A stretch of 45,604 nucleotides of DNA, from assembly GCA_902496115.1 (NCBI GenBank), contig CABUZK010000011.1:1-45604 (forward strand), read 5' to 3'. Source of the DNA: an uncultured Collinsella sp. (GTDB lineage Bacteria > Actinomycetota > Coriobacteriia > Coriobacteriales > Coriobacteriaceae). Position numbers and translations under genes: made by a program. Below are positions 17,305 to 25,615 of this stretch, one piece after another (within the stretch, counting starts at the first letter, position 1; each line of letters starts with the position of its first letter). Under the pieces are notes generated by a model. The model searched no databases. It was not told the DNA's origin and worked only from the letters and a program-made list of their open reading frames with translations.

Positions 17305-18011
17305 ACGCAGATGCAATCTTTAATTTTGGCGAGTTTCTTCTCACCGATCCCCGATACGCGCATAAGGTCATCGACCGAGGCAAAGGCCCCGTTTTGCGTC
17401 CGTTCGTCGATAATTGACTGGGCCATAGAAGGCCCGATGCCCGAAAGCGTCTGCAGCTCCGCCGCACTTGCCGTATTGATATTCACAAGTCCCGACGAAG
17501 ACCCTGTACCAGGGGTCGTGGAAGCGCCGCTTTCGGCGCCGCCGACGGCCGCAGCCGTTTGTTGCTCCCCTACCGTCGGCACATAGATCTTTTGACCATC
17601 TGTGACCTTGGACGCGCGATTAAGCCCTGTCACATCCGCCTCGGCCGTAAGCCCTCCGGCGGCATCAATCGCCTGGGACACACGTGCTCCATCTTTAAGC
17701 CGGTACACGCCAGGCCTCACAACGGCGCCATCAACATCGACGTACACCTCGGCAGCAGAAGAGCTCTTGGCAGACGGCTCATCGGCATCGTCAGGAGAGG
17801 CATCCCCGGCCGCGCGCACATCCGAGGCGCTCGCCTCATCACTACGCTCAAACGATACGTCGCTGGAGTTACCACCAAAACCTGCCATCGCCAAGCCGCT
17901 CGCGGCGGCAATGACAACCAGGATCGCCACGACCATCGCCTTATGGCCGAGCAGCTTTTCTGCCCAGCGGTCCATCCGTTTAACCCGTTCGTGTTGCTCG
18001 CGCTGCGCCAT
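17301..18011 (-). CDS. comEA: Competence DNA receptor ComEA
   Basis: A 236-residue membrane-anchored DNA-binding protein of the transformation machinery. It has a basic N-terminus, a single membrane segment at about 25-45, a low-complexity Ser/Asp/Ala linker to 86, a SLBB domain at 87-147 (VYVDVDGAVVRPGVYRL), a second flexible linker, and a C-terminal double helix-hairpin-helix DNA-binding module at 175-236 (VNINTASAAELQTLSGIG, SGIGEKKLAKI). Start ATG 18011 follows GGGAGG by eight bases. It overlaps comEC by four bases. The layout is the usual one for Gram-positive ComEA. Confidence 0.93.
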   Translation of the reverse strand: MAQREQHERVKRMDRWAEKLLGHKAMVVAILVVIAAASGLAMAGFGGNSSDVSFERSDEASASDVRAAGDASPDDADEPSAKSSSAAEVYVDVDGAVVRPGVYRLKDGARVSQAIDAAGGLTAEADVTGLNRASKVTDGQKIYVPTVGEQQTAAAVGGAESGASTTPGTGSSSGLVNINTASAAELQTLSGIGPSMAQSIIDERTQNGAFASVDDLMRVSGIGEKKLAKIKDCICV

Positions 18012-18180
18012 AGCAAACACCTCCCAACACCATCGTGTCAGGAAATGAACGCCGCAGCCTCCGCACGCCCACACCGGTTTTCGCGGTCAAACCAAAAGCT
18101 GACCAAAACCTTGCGGAAAAGTGTCCATTTATTCAGGCACACGTCGACAAATGAACCGTTTATCGCCTAATGCCCAGATA

Positions 18181-18217
18181 CAAAAAGACCGACGATGCAA
18201 AATCACCGCCGGTCTAT
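18181..18217 (-). terminator. Intrinsic terminator after thiI
   Basis: On the minus strand AGACCG and CGGTCT form a stem followed directly by TTTTTG, just past the thiI stop. The rest of the 214-base gap to comEA holds no gene I can support; the comEA promoter must be there but no clear hexamer pair is visible. Confidence 0.65.
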
Positions 18218-18225
18218 ACACAACA

Positions 18226-19470
18226 TTATTCGTGATCTTGGTAAATCTCACGTGGAGCGAGCTCGGAATGTTTGCGTTTTAAGGTCTTAGGGGCCTTATA
18301 CGTGTTGCTCTCGAAGTCGATATACTCGGTCTGTTTGAGCAAACGCTCAATCATCTCCTCGTGATCGAACAGCTCCCAAGCCTCGTGCACGGCATCGGGT
18401 TTGGCGTGCGTCTCGGGGCGGCGCGGCATAAAAAGCGTGCAGCAATCGGGAGCAGCCTCGGTCGAGATATCGAAGGTACCGATTTCCTCAGCGCGTGCGA
18501 TGATCTCCTGCTTGTCCGAACCGATCAACGGACGGAACACGGGGATCTTCACGGCCTCGTTGACGGCCATGATGTTCTCGAGCGTCTGGGAGGCAACCTG
18601 ACCGAGCGATTCGCCGGTCACGATAGCCTTGGCGCCCTCGATATGCGCGATGCGCTCGGCAACCGAATACATGATGCGACGGTACATGATCACGCGCAGG
18701 TTGCTGGGGCAGGTAACCGAAATCTCGCGCTGGCAGTCGCCAAACGGGACTACGTACAGGCGACCGATCTGGACACCCGGCTCAAGCGCACGGATGATGT
18801 CCTGCACCAAATACTCGCTCGTATCGGGCGTCTGCGGACGGCCGGAAAAATGTATCGGCACGCACACCGCGCCGCGGCGCGCGAGCATCCAGGTCGCCAC
18901 CGGAGAATCGATGCCCGAGGAAAGCAGCGTCACGACCTTGCCGGCAGAACCCACCGGCAGACCGCCCACGCCGCGCTCGGAGCGCGCATAAACGTAGACG
19001 CTACCCTGTACCACCAGCACGTGCACCATCGCGTCGGGATCGTGCATCTGGACCTTTTTATCGGGAAACGCCTCGCACAGTACCTCGCCAACCTGTCGAT
19101 TGATATCAATCGAGGTGAGCTCATAGTCGGTGTTAGAGCGCTTGGCATGCACCTTAAACGACTCGAAGGGACCAAATTCGCGCAGCGCCTTCACGGCGGC
19201 GGCGCAGTACTCCTGCGGGTCGCGGTTGGTGTGGTACGCCAGGGACACGCGGGCAACGCCGGGGACGGTGCGAATGACGCGCGCCGCCTCGTCGGCCTGA
19301 TGCTCGTTAAAGGTCACGAGGATATAACCGGAAATTCGAGACACGGCATTCACGGAAAAGGCGGCCAAGGCCGCCTTGATGTTATCCATGAGGATATGCT
19401 CAAAATGTGCGCGGTTCTTGCCCTTCAGTCCAACCTCGTGATAGTGGACCAGGCAGACGCGGGCTGCCAT
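18226..19470 (-). CDS. thiI: tRNA 4-thiouridine synthase ThiI
   Basis: ThiI (414 residues) adenylates U8 of tRNA and transfers sulfur to it; some members also serve thiamine synthesis. A THUMP domain spans about 60-165. The PP-loop follows at 182-190, reading LLSSGIDSP, that is SSGxDS where most homologues have SGGxDS. The conserved cysteine region appears as CCTLFMPRRP. The C-terminal rhodanese domain of enterobacterial ThiI is absent, as is usual in Gram-positive lineages, so a partner cysteine desulfurase would supply sulfur. The ATG at 19470 directly abuts the rpoZ stop, so it belongs to the mihF-gmk-rpoZ-thiI transcript. Confidence 0.93.
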   Translation of the reverse strand: MAARVCLVHYHEVGLKGKNRAHFEHILMDNIKAALAAFSVNAVSRISGYILVTFNEHQADEAARVIRTVPGVARVSLAYHTNRDPQEYCAAAVKALREFGPFESFKVHAKRSNTDYELTSIDINRQVGEVLCEAFPDKKVQMHDPDAMVHVLVVQGSVYVYARSERGVGGLPVGSAGKVVTLLSSGIDSPVATWMLARRGAVCVPIHFSGRPQTPDTSEYLVQDIIRALEPGVQIGRLYVVPFGDCQREISVTCPSNLRVIMYRRIMYSVAERIAHIEGAKAIVTGESLGQVASQTLENIMAVNEAVKIPVFRPLIGSDKQEIIARAEEIGTFDISTEAAPDCCTLFMPRRPETHAKPDAVHEAWELFDHEEMIERLLKQTEYIDFESNTYKAPKTLKRKHSELAPREIYQDHE

Positions 19471-19752
19471 TTAGGCTTCAGCAACCTTGTGGCCGAGCGC
19501 CTTCTCATAACGGGCCTCGTCGTAGGAGATATCGCCGTCGACGATCTCGTCCATAGCCATCGAAATGGTATCGGCACCGGAGAGTGCAATGGTGATGTCG
19601 TCGACATCCTGAACGGCGAGCACGCGGTTGTGCTGGCCACGCAGCATGCTGTTAATGTCGCAGGCGCGCTTGGAGGCAAGCGAGGCGAGCAGGAAGCGGT
19701 TGTGATCGGTCTTCTCCAGAAGATCGTCAATGCAAGGCTTTACAACGGACAC
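19471..19752 (-). CDS. rpoZ: RNA polymerase omega subunit
   Basis: A 93-residue protein that stabilises the RNA polymerase beta' subunit. It begins MSVVKPCIDDLLEKTDHNRFLL, followed by ASKRACDINSML (the omega signature resembling SKRARQI) and a short acidic C-terminal part ending ALGHKVAEA. Start GTG 19752 has GAGG and AAAGGA stretches upstream. It lies five bases after gmk and directly before thiI. The mihF-gmk-rpoZ order is known from Actinobacteria such as Mycobacterium. Confidence 0.92.
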   Translation of the reverse strand: MSVVKPCIDDLLEKTDHNRFLLASLASKRACDINSMLRGQHNRVLAVQDVDDITIALSGADTISMAMDEIVDGDISYDEARYEKALGHKVAEA

Positions 19753-19757
19753 GGACC

Positions 19758-20327
19758 TCAGATCCTTTCATGCATATCGAGAACGCGAACGAGCTCATCG
19801 GTCGCGCGGTCGAGATCGTCATTAACCACGACGTCGTCGTAGCGGTCGGCAAGGGCAAGCTCATGGGCGGCGTTTGCCATACGCAGCTCGATCGTCTCGG
19901 GCGTCTCGGTACCGCGACCGACCAGACGCTCGCGGAGCACCTCGAGCGAAGGCGGCTTGATAAAAATCAGCACGGCCTCGGGGAAACGCTCCTTGACCTG
20001 CAAGGCACCCTGGACATCGATCTCCAAGATTAGAGACGAACCAGAGGCAAGCTTGGATGTGACCTCGCTCACCAACGTGCCGTAGCAATTGCCGTGGACC
20101 TCGGCCCACTCAACAAACTCACCGTTTGCCACGCGGCGGTCGAACTCCTCGCGCGTCAGGAAAAAGTAATTGACGCCGTCGACCTCACCTTTGCGTGGTG
20201 CTCGCGTGGTAGCCGAAACCGTCAGGCCCAGGTTCGAGCGACGCTCGCGCACACGAGTGACGAGCGTGCCCTTGCCTGCACCTGACGGTCCAGAAATCAC
20301 AAAGAGCTTTGAATCCTGAGCGCTCAC
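19758..20327 (-). CDS. gmk: Guanylate kinase
   Basis: Gmk (189 residues) converts GMP to GDP. The P-loop GPSGAGKGT lies at 13-21, followed by the GMP-binding stretch SATTRAPRKGEVDGVNYFF and the EFVEWAEVHGNCYGT region, then the lid and the LEIDVQGALQVK strand. Start GTG 20327 directly follows the mihF stop with no gap. Length and motifs are normal. Confidence 0.97.
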   Translation of the reverse strand: MSAQDSKLFVISGPSGAGKGTLVTRVRERRSNLGLTVSATTRAPRKGEVDGVNYFFLTREEFDRRVANGEFVEWAEVHGNCYGTLVSEVTSKLASGSSLILEIDVQGALQVKERFPEAVLIFIKPPSLEVLRERLVGRGTETPETIELRMANAAHELALADRYDDVVVNDDLDRATDELVRVLDMHERI

Positions 20328-20636
20328 TTATTTGGTCAGCTGCTCGAGGAGCTGCTCGCGCTGACGGACACCGAGGCCCTGGACGCGACGGGTAGCGGAG
20401 ATGCCGAGCTCCTCCATGATCTTGGCGGCCTTGGCCTTGCCATAACCGGGCAGAGACTCGATGAGGGTGGAAACCTTCATGCGGGAAGCGATGGGGTCAT
20501 CGGAGTTGAGCACGGACTCGAGGGACTTCTCGCCCTTCTTGATCTGCTCGCGAAGCTCAGCGCGGGCGTGACGTGCGGCAGCAGCCTTCTCAAGAGCCTG
20601 CTTGCGCTGCTCGTCGGTAAGCTGAGGGAGTGCCAT
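20328..20636 (-). CDS. mihF: Actinobacterial integration host factor (mIHF)
   Basis: A 102-residue nucleoid-associated protein of the mIHF family, unrelated to the HU/IHF-alpha-beta fold. It starts MALPQLTDEQRKQALEKAAAAR, a basic helical arm, followed by the H2TH-like module LIESLPGYGKAKAAKIMEELGI and the C-terminal RRVQGLGVRQREQLL that contacts DNA in mycobacterial mIHF. GGAGG precedes ATG 20636. It heads the mihF-gmk-rpoZ-thiI transcript. This gene is a strong sign that the organism is actinobacterial. Confidence 0.94.
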   Translation of the reverse strand: MALPQLTDEQRKQALEKAAAARHARAELREQIKKGEKSLESVLNSDDPIASRMKVSTLIESLPGYGKAKAAKIMEELGISATRRVQGLGVRQREQLLEQLTK

Positions 20637-20738
20637 TCGAACCTCCAAATAGTTGGGTTATATCTGATGCAATAATTGGCATTTTAGCACGTCAAACGCA
20701 CTAAATGCCCGATCGACGGCATCATAGGTTAGACGATA

Positions 20739-20831
20739 CCTGCGAAAAGTGCAATATACGGAGGTCAAAGTTGAGCCCCTGACCTGCGATTCCACACAAA
20801 GGATGGGAAAGTTTTCGCAGGCACAGGGGCT
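20739..20831 (-). other. Switch-like set of inverted repeats between pyrF and mihF
   Basis: In this 240-base gap AGCCCCTG-A-CCTGCGA (20774-20789) is complementary to TCGCAGG-CA-CAGGGGCT (20815-20831), giving a 15-bp stem with a 25-base loop. TTTTCGCAGG at 20812-20821 can instead pair over ten bases with CCTGCGAAAA at 20739-20748. The two pairings exclude each other. There is no strong T tract. It could be a pyrF 3' element, a mihF leader, or a remnant of a repeat. Confidence 0.45.
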
Positions 20832-20876
20832 AATTTGTGCTATTGAGACCCAAAAGTGGTGACTTGAGGGAATCTT

Positions 20877-21593
20877 TTAGGCGACGTTTTCGACCAGCTC
20901 GGCAACGATAGCGTCAAATGCGGCAACCGGGTCGTCGGCACCGGTGATGGGTCGGCCCACCACGATGTGGCTCGCACCGCGCTCGATAGCCTGGGAAGGC
21001 GTCGCCACGCGGGATTGATCGCCAAGGGCGGCACCCGCCGGACGCACGCCCGGAGTCACAATGAGGGCATCGGGACCCAGCAGCTCACGCATATCGTGGG
21101 CCTCCATCGGAGAGCACACGATGCCGTCGATGCCGTTGGCCTGAGCAAGCTTCGCCAGGCGGGCGGCTTCCTCGGCCACAGGCGACTCAACGCCGATCTC
21201 GGCCAGCGAATCCTGGTTCATGCTCGTGAGCACGGTGATGGCGACGAGCTTGGCTCGATCCTCGCGTGCCTCCTCGGCACCCTCACGGCAGGCGGCGAGC
21301 ATAGCACCCGAACCCAAGCCGTGAACCGAAAGCAGGTCGGCACCGGCAAGCGAGGCCGAACGGGCGGCACCGCGCACCTGATGCGGAATGTCATGGAACT
21401 TGAGGTCGAGGAAGACCTTAAAGCCCAGGTCCTTGAACGTCTTGACGATCTCGGGGCCCTCAGCGTAATAAAGCGTCATGCCCACCTTGAGCCAAGCGGC
21501 ATGACCAGAAAGCTCGTGGGCGAGCTCGAGTGCACGCTCACGGTCGCAGTCGAGGGCGACGATAACGCGGTCGCGGGCATCGGTCTCTAGCAT
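20877..21593 (-). CDS. pyrF: Orotidine 5'-phosphate decarboxylase
   Basis: PyrF (238 residues) makes UMP from OMP. The translation begins MLETDARDRVIVALDCD. The catalytic motif FLDLKFHDIPHQV (D-x-K-x2-D) is intact and the phosphate-binding VTPGVRP and HIVVGRPIT loops follow. Start ATG 21593 lies within the end of pyrD (7-base overlap), with a weak AGGTG upstream, so it is probably translated by coupling. It is the last gene of the pyr operon, ahead of a 240-base gap. Confidence 0.96.
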   Translation of the reverse strand: MLETDARDRVIVALDCDRERALELAHELSGHAAWLKVGMTLYYAEGPEIVKTFKDLGFKVFLDLKFHDIPHQVRGAARSASLAGADLLSVHGLGSGAMLAACREGAEEAREDRAKLVAITVLTSMNQDSLAEIGVESPVAEEAARLAKLAQANGIDGIVCSPMEAHDMRELLGPDALIVTPGVRPAGAALGDQSRVATPSQAIERGASHIVVGRPITGADDPVAAFDAIVAELVENVA

Positions 21594-22510
21594 TCGAAAG
21601 CACCTACCAGCTCGTTGATGTCCTTCACGCCCTGGGACTCCGCCCAGGCCTCGAGCTCGTGCGCGATCTTGAGCGAAGCGCACGGATCGACAAAGTTGGC
21701 CATGCCGACCGACACGCAAGTGGCGCCAGCCAAGATAAACTCGGCCGCATCTTCGCCCGTCATGACGCCGCCGACACCGTTGATGGGGATATCGACGGCC
21801 TGAGCGACCTCCCAGACCATGCGCACGGCGATGTGGTGGCACAGCGGGCCCGAAAGGCCGCCCTTGGGCTTAGCCACGCGGGACTTGCGGGTATGAACGT
21901 CGATGGCCATGCCCTGGATGGAGTTGATGACCGAAAGGCCGTCGGCTCCCGCGGCCTCGAGAGCCTTGGCAATCTCGGCGACGTTAACCGGAGCCATCTT
22001 TACGAACAGCGGCTTATCGGTCACCTTACGGCAGGCAGCCATAACGGCAGAGGCGCCCTCGGGCGAGGAGCCCATGGCGGCACCGCCGGCGGCAATATTG
22101 GGGCAGCTCACGTTGATCTCATAACCGGCAGCCCAGGGGCACAGCTCGACATACATCTCGAGCGCGCGGACAAACTCCTCGACGGAGTGACCGGCAACCT
22201 GGCAGATGACCTGGCAACCGTCCTTGGAAAGCTGCTCGAGCCACGGACCGGACTCACGGGCAAAGGCGGCCACACCGGGGTTCTGAAGGCCCACGGAGTT
22301 GATCATGCCGCCCGGGATCTCGGCCATGCGAGGCGCGGGGTTGCCGGGCCAGGGCTCGGCAGCACAACCCTTGGTGGTGATGGCGCCCAGCTGGGAGACA
22401 TCAAAGAAGTTCTGGAACTGCCATCCGTAGCCAAAGGTACCGGCTGCGGTGTTGATGGGGTTCTGCATCTTGACGCCGCCGAAATCGACGGCCATGTTCA
22501 CGTTACCCAC
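21587..22510 (-). CDS. pyrD: Dihydroorotate dehydrogenase, class 1B catalytic subunit
   Basis: PyrD (307 residues) oxidises dihydroorotate with FMN and passes electrons to PyrK and NAD. The active-site cysteine is in EINVSCPN, as in class 1 enzymes; class 2 enzymes have serine. FMN-binding segments NTAAGTFGYG, LSVINSIQGMAIDV and GVGGVMTGEDA are present. The start is GTG 22510, overlapping the pyrK stop by one base; a second GTG four codons in is possible. The adjacent pyrK makes the 1B assignment firm and fits a fermentative organism with no need of quinone. Confidence 0.95.
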   Translation of the reverse strand: MGNVNMAVDFGGVKMQNPINTAAGTFGYGWQFQNFFDVSQLGAITTKGCAAEPWPGNPAPRMAEIPGGMINSVGLQNPGVAAFARESGPWLEQLSKDGCQVICQVAGHSVEEFVRALEMYVELCPWAAGYEINVSCPNIAAGGAAMGSSPEGASAVMAACRKVTDKPLFVKMAPVNVAEIAKALEAAGADGLSVINSIQGMAIDVHTRKSRVAKPKGGLSGPLCHHIAVRMVWEVAQAVDIPINGVGGVMTGEDAAEFILAGATCVSVGMANFVDPCASLKIAHELEAWAESQGVKDINELVGAFEC

Positions 22511-23301
22511 TAGAAGACCACCACCTTGGAAGCATCAAACACGGGGCCGCACATGCAGGCGCCCTTCATACCGTCGACCGTCTCGACATTGCAGGTGTTG
22601 CAGGCGCCAAAGCCACAGCTCATCATGCGCTCGAGCGACACCTCGCAGTACGCGCCGGCCTCGGCGGCAGCGGCGGCGACCTTCTTCATCATGACGGCGG
22701 GACCACAGCTGGCGACGTAGTCGTAACCGCCCTCGCCGAGCAGCTCGGCGGCAGGATCGGTGCAGAAGCCGTGCGTGCCCAACGAGCCGTCGTCGGTGCA
22801 TACGTTGACCGTAGCTCCCAGCGCGCGGAACTCATCGACGCCCACGGCCTTGGACGCGGTGCCAAAGCCCAGACATACGTCAACGTCCACGCCCTGCTCG
22901 GCAAGCATGCCAGCCAGGCAGAGCACGGGCGGAACGCCAATGCCGCCAGCGACGAGCAGCGCCTTCCTGGTGCCCTCGGGCACGAGCCAGCCGCGGCCGC
23001 CGGGGCCCAACAGATTAGAGGTGGAACCGGGAGCCATCTGCGACAGACGGCGGGTATCGTCGCCCACGACGGCGTACCACAGCTCGACGGTGCCGGCCTC
23101 GGCGTCGGCGCGGTAGTAGCTCAGAGGCACGCGAAGCAGCGAGGACGCATCGCCGGGCACGGCGATGTTCACAAACTGACCGGGCTTGAGCGCACTTGCA
23201 AGCTTGGGGGCCGAGATGACGAGCGAGAAGATGCCGTCGGCGATCTCCCGGTTCGAGACGACCTCGAAGTCGTGCATGCGTGCAGTGGAAGGTGTGGGCA
23301 T
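22510..23301 (-). CDS. pyrK: Dihydroorotate dehydrogenase electron-transfer subunit
   Basis: PyrK (263 residues) carries FAD and a [2Fe-2S] cluster linking PyrD to NAD. The flavin-binding RVPLSYYRAD and the GPGGRGW stretch come first, then the NAD-binding LLVAGGIGVPPVL, and near the C-terminus the cluster ligands in SCGFGACNTC with the last cysteine in GACMCGPVF. ATG 23301 has GGAG six bases upstream. It overlaps pyrD by one base. The 92-base gap to pyrC contains a GC-rich hairpin. Confidence 0.94.
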   Translation of the reverse strand: MPTPSTARMHDFEVVSNREIADGIFSLVISAPKLASALKPGQFVNIAVPGDASSLLRVPLSYYRADAEAGTVELWYAVVGDDTRRLSQMAPGSTSNLLGPGGRGWLVPEGTRKALLVAGGIGVPPVLCLAGMLAEQGVDVDVCLGFGTASKAVGVDEFRALGATVNVCTDDGSLGTHGFCTDPAAELLGEGGYDYVASCGPAVMMKKVAAAAAEAGAYCEVSLERMMSCGFGACNTCNVETVDGMKGACMCGPVFDASKVVVF

Positions 23302-23339
23302 AGACGCTCCAATCCCCCATGCGGTTGCATGGTCTAAAC

Positions 23340-23373
23340 GAATAGAAAGCGCGGCACCGCAAGGGCGCCGCGC
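23340..23373 (-). terminator. Weak terminator-like hairpin between pyrC and pyrK
   Basis: GCGCGGCGCC and GGTGCCGCGC form a 10-bp stem (one G-U) with a 5-base loop, followed by TTTCTATTC on the minus strand. The T run is imperfect, so it may only dampen transcription into pyrK-pyrD-pyrF. Confidence 0.45.
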
Positions 23374-23393
23374 ACAAAAGCGATAAGGCTATG

Positions 23394-24683
23394 CTAGCAG
23401 ATGCAGCCGTCGGCAAGCGTCTGTTTACCGCCGACAAACACATCGGTGGCACGACCGGTAAGCGTGCGACCGGCGAAGCCGGAGTTCTCGGCACGCGACT
23501 CGTAACCGCCCTCGCCAACCGTCCAGGTGATGGCAGGATCGAAGACGGTCAGGTCGGCAACGGAGCCCGCCTTGACCTGAACCTGGTCCAGACCCAAGAT
23601 CTCGCGCGGCTTGATGGCCATGAGCTCGACCATGCGGCCCACGCTCATCTTGCCCGTGTTGACCAGCTCGGTGAGCACGAGCGACAGCGAGGTCTCGAGG
23701 CCGATCATGCCAAAGGGTGCGAGCTCGAACTCGCGGGCCTTCTCCCACGGAGTGTGCGGAGCGTGATCGGTGACGATAACGTCGACGGTACCGTCGATGA
23801 CACCCTGACGGATGGCCTCGGCGTCCTCGTCGGTGCGCAGCGGCGGATTGACCTTGAGCGAGGTGTTGTAGGTCTCGTCCAGGTCGTTCTCGGTCAGGAA
23901 CATGTGGTGCGGGGTAGCCTCGCAGGTAACCTGAACGCCAGCGGCCTTACCGGCACGCACGATTTCCAGGCCATGGGCGGTGGAGATGTGCTGGATGTGC
24001 AGCTTGGCACCGGTCAGCTTAGCGATCTCGATGTCGCGAGCGATCTGGAGCTCCTCGCCGGCAGCCGGCCAGCCCTCGAGAGCCAGACGGGTCGAGACCT
24101 TGCCCTCGTTGATCTGGCCGTGGCCGACCAGGTCCTCGTCCTGGCAGTGGCTCATAAATACCTTGCCGAACATCTTGCCGTAGTCCATGCAGCGACGGAG
24201 CATGCCCGCGCCCTGCACGCCGCGACCGTCGTCGGTAAAGGCGACGGCGCCGTGGGCGACCATGTCGCCCATCTCGGACATGGCCTCGCCCTTAAGACCG
24301 CGGGTCATGGCGCCCGACGGATAGACGCGGCAGTGACCGACCTCGGCAGCGCGGGACTTGACGAACTCCACGACGGTGCCGTTATCGGTGACGGGATCGG
24401 TGTTGGGCATGGCACACACGCCGGTAAAGCCGCCCTTGGCAGCTGCGCGGGTGCCGCTCTCGATGTCCTCTTTGACCTCGTAGCCGGGCTCGCGAAGGTG
24501 AACGTGCATATCCACCAGGCCGGGGACGAGGTACTTGCCGGAAAGGTCGCGGACCTCGGCTCCCTCGACGGCGAGATTCTCGCCGACCTCGGCGATCTTG
24601 TCGCCGTCAATCAGGACGTCAACGACACCGTCAAGCTCGACGGACGGGTCGACGACGTGGGCATTCTTAAGAAGCAAGGCCAT
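23394..24683 (-). CDS. pyrC: Dihydroorotase
   Basis: PyrC (429 residues, type I dihydroorotase) cyclises carbamoyl-aspartate. Zinc ligands are H60 and H62 in DMHVHLREPG, H179 (SHC), H232 (QHIS) and the aspartate D306 in TDHAPH. The CAMPNTDPVTDN segment is typical. The start ATG 24683 (MALLLKNAHVVDP) is supported by GGAGG nine bases upstream, and the frame is open far upstream only because it overlaps pyrB. It overlaps the pyrB end by 17 bases, a normal pyrB-pyrC coupling. Confidence 0.96.
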   Translation of the reverse strand: MALLLKNAHVVDPSVELDGVVDVLIDGDKIAEVGENLAVEGAEVRDLSGKYLVPGLVDMHVHLREPGYEVKEDIESGTRAAAKGGFTGVCAMPNTDPVTDNGTVVEFVKSRAAEVGHCRVYPSGAMTRGLKGEAMSEMGDMVAHGAVAFTDDGRGVQGAGMLRRCMDYGKMFGKVFMSHCQDEDLVGHGQINEGKVSTRLALEGWPAAGEELQIARDIEIAKLTGAKLHIQHISTAHGLEIVRAGKAAGVQVTCEATPHHMFLTENDLDETYNTSLKVNPPLRTDEDAEAIRQGVIDGTVDVIVTDHAPHTPWEKAREFELAPFGMIGLETSLSLVLTELVNTGKMSVGRMVELMAIKPREILGLDQVQVKAGSVADLTVFDPAITWTVGEGGYESRAENSGFAGRTLTGRATDVFVGGKQTLADGCIC

Positions 24684-25611
24684 TATCGGCACCTCCAAGC
24701 AGCAGATACAGGATAGCCATACGCACGCAGATACCGGCGTAGACCTGCTCCAGGATGACGGAGCGTTGCGGGTGGTCGGCCATATAGGAGTCGAACTCGA
24801 CGCCGCGGTTGATGGGGCCCGGGTGGCAGATGATCGCATCGGGCTTCATGAGCTTCTCGCGGTCCTTGGTCAGGCCGAAGAGCTTATGGTACTCACGAAT
24901 GGTCGGGAACGGGGCACCCTCGAGGCGCTCCTGCTGCACGCGCAGCATGTAGACGACGTCCAGCTCGGGCAGGACGGAATCTAGGTCGCTCGTCACGTGG
25001 TCGCAGCCCAGGACCTCGGGCGCCGGCGGCAGCAGCGTGCCGGGGGCGACGGCGTAGGTCTCGCAGCCCATGATCTTAAGGGCGGGGATCAGCGAGCCGC
25101 AGACGCGGGAGTGGGCGATATCGCCGACGACGGCGACCTTCAGACCGTGGAAGTCACCCTTGTGCTCCCAGATGGTGTACAGGTCGAGTAGGGCCTGCGT
25201 GGGATGGTTGTGCTTGCCGTCGCCGGCGCAGATGACGCTCGCGGGCGAGTTCTGCGTGACGATGTAGGGAGCACCGGCGTGCTTGTCGCGCACGACGATG
25301 CAGTCGATCTTATAGGCGTTGAGGGTCTCGACGGTGTCGACGAGGCTCTCACCCTTGACCGTGGAGGTCGAGGAGCCGCCAAAGTTAAGGCTGTCGGCCG
25401 AAAGACGCTTCTCAGCGAGCTCGAAGGAGCTGCGGGTGCGCGTCGAGGGCTCATTGAACATGTTGACGATGGTCTTGCCCTTGAGCGTGGGGACCTTCTT
25501 GATGGCACGCTCGTTGACCTCAGAGAACGCCTTGGCGGTCTCGAGGATGAGCTTGATGTCCTCTTCGGAGTACTCGGTAATGTCGATCAGGTGCTTATGG
25601 TTGAACGCCAC
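24667..25611 (-). CDS. pyrB: Aspartate carbamoyltransferase
   Basis: PyrB joins carbamoyl phosphate and aspartate. The carbamoyl-phosphate motif STRTRSSFE, the KGESLVDTVETL segment and the aspartate-binding HPGPINRGVE are intact. I place the start at GTG 25611 (then AFNHKHLIDI, 314 residues) because GGGAGG lies 11 bases before it; a GTG at 25623 would touch that site with no spacing. The start falls four bases after the pyrR stop. No regulatory pyrI gene is adjacent, as is usual for Gram-positive operons controlled by PyrR. Confidence 0.94.
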   Translation of the reverse strand: MAFNHKHLIDITEYSEEDIKLILETAKAFSEVNERAIKKVPTLKGKTIVNMFNEPSTRTRSSFELAEKRLSADSLNFGGSSTSTVKGESLVDTVETLNAYKIDCIVVRDKHAGAPYIVTQNSPASVICAGDGKHNHPTQALLDLYTIWEHKGDFHGLKVAVVGDIAHSRVCGSLIPALKIMGCETYAVAPGTLLPPAPEVLGCDHVTSDLDSVLPELDVVYMLRVQQERLEGAPFPTIREYHKLFGLTKDREKLMKPDAIICHPGPINRGVEFDSYMADHPQRSVILEQVYAGICVRMAILYLLLGGADNGLAS

Positions 25612-25615
25612 GGTA

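Noticed and set aside
23391..24716. Long plus-strand open frame opposite pyrC
   Set aside because: It mirrors the codon pattern of pyrC and has no recognisable domain or ribosome site.
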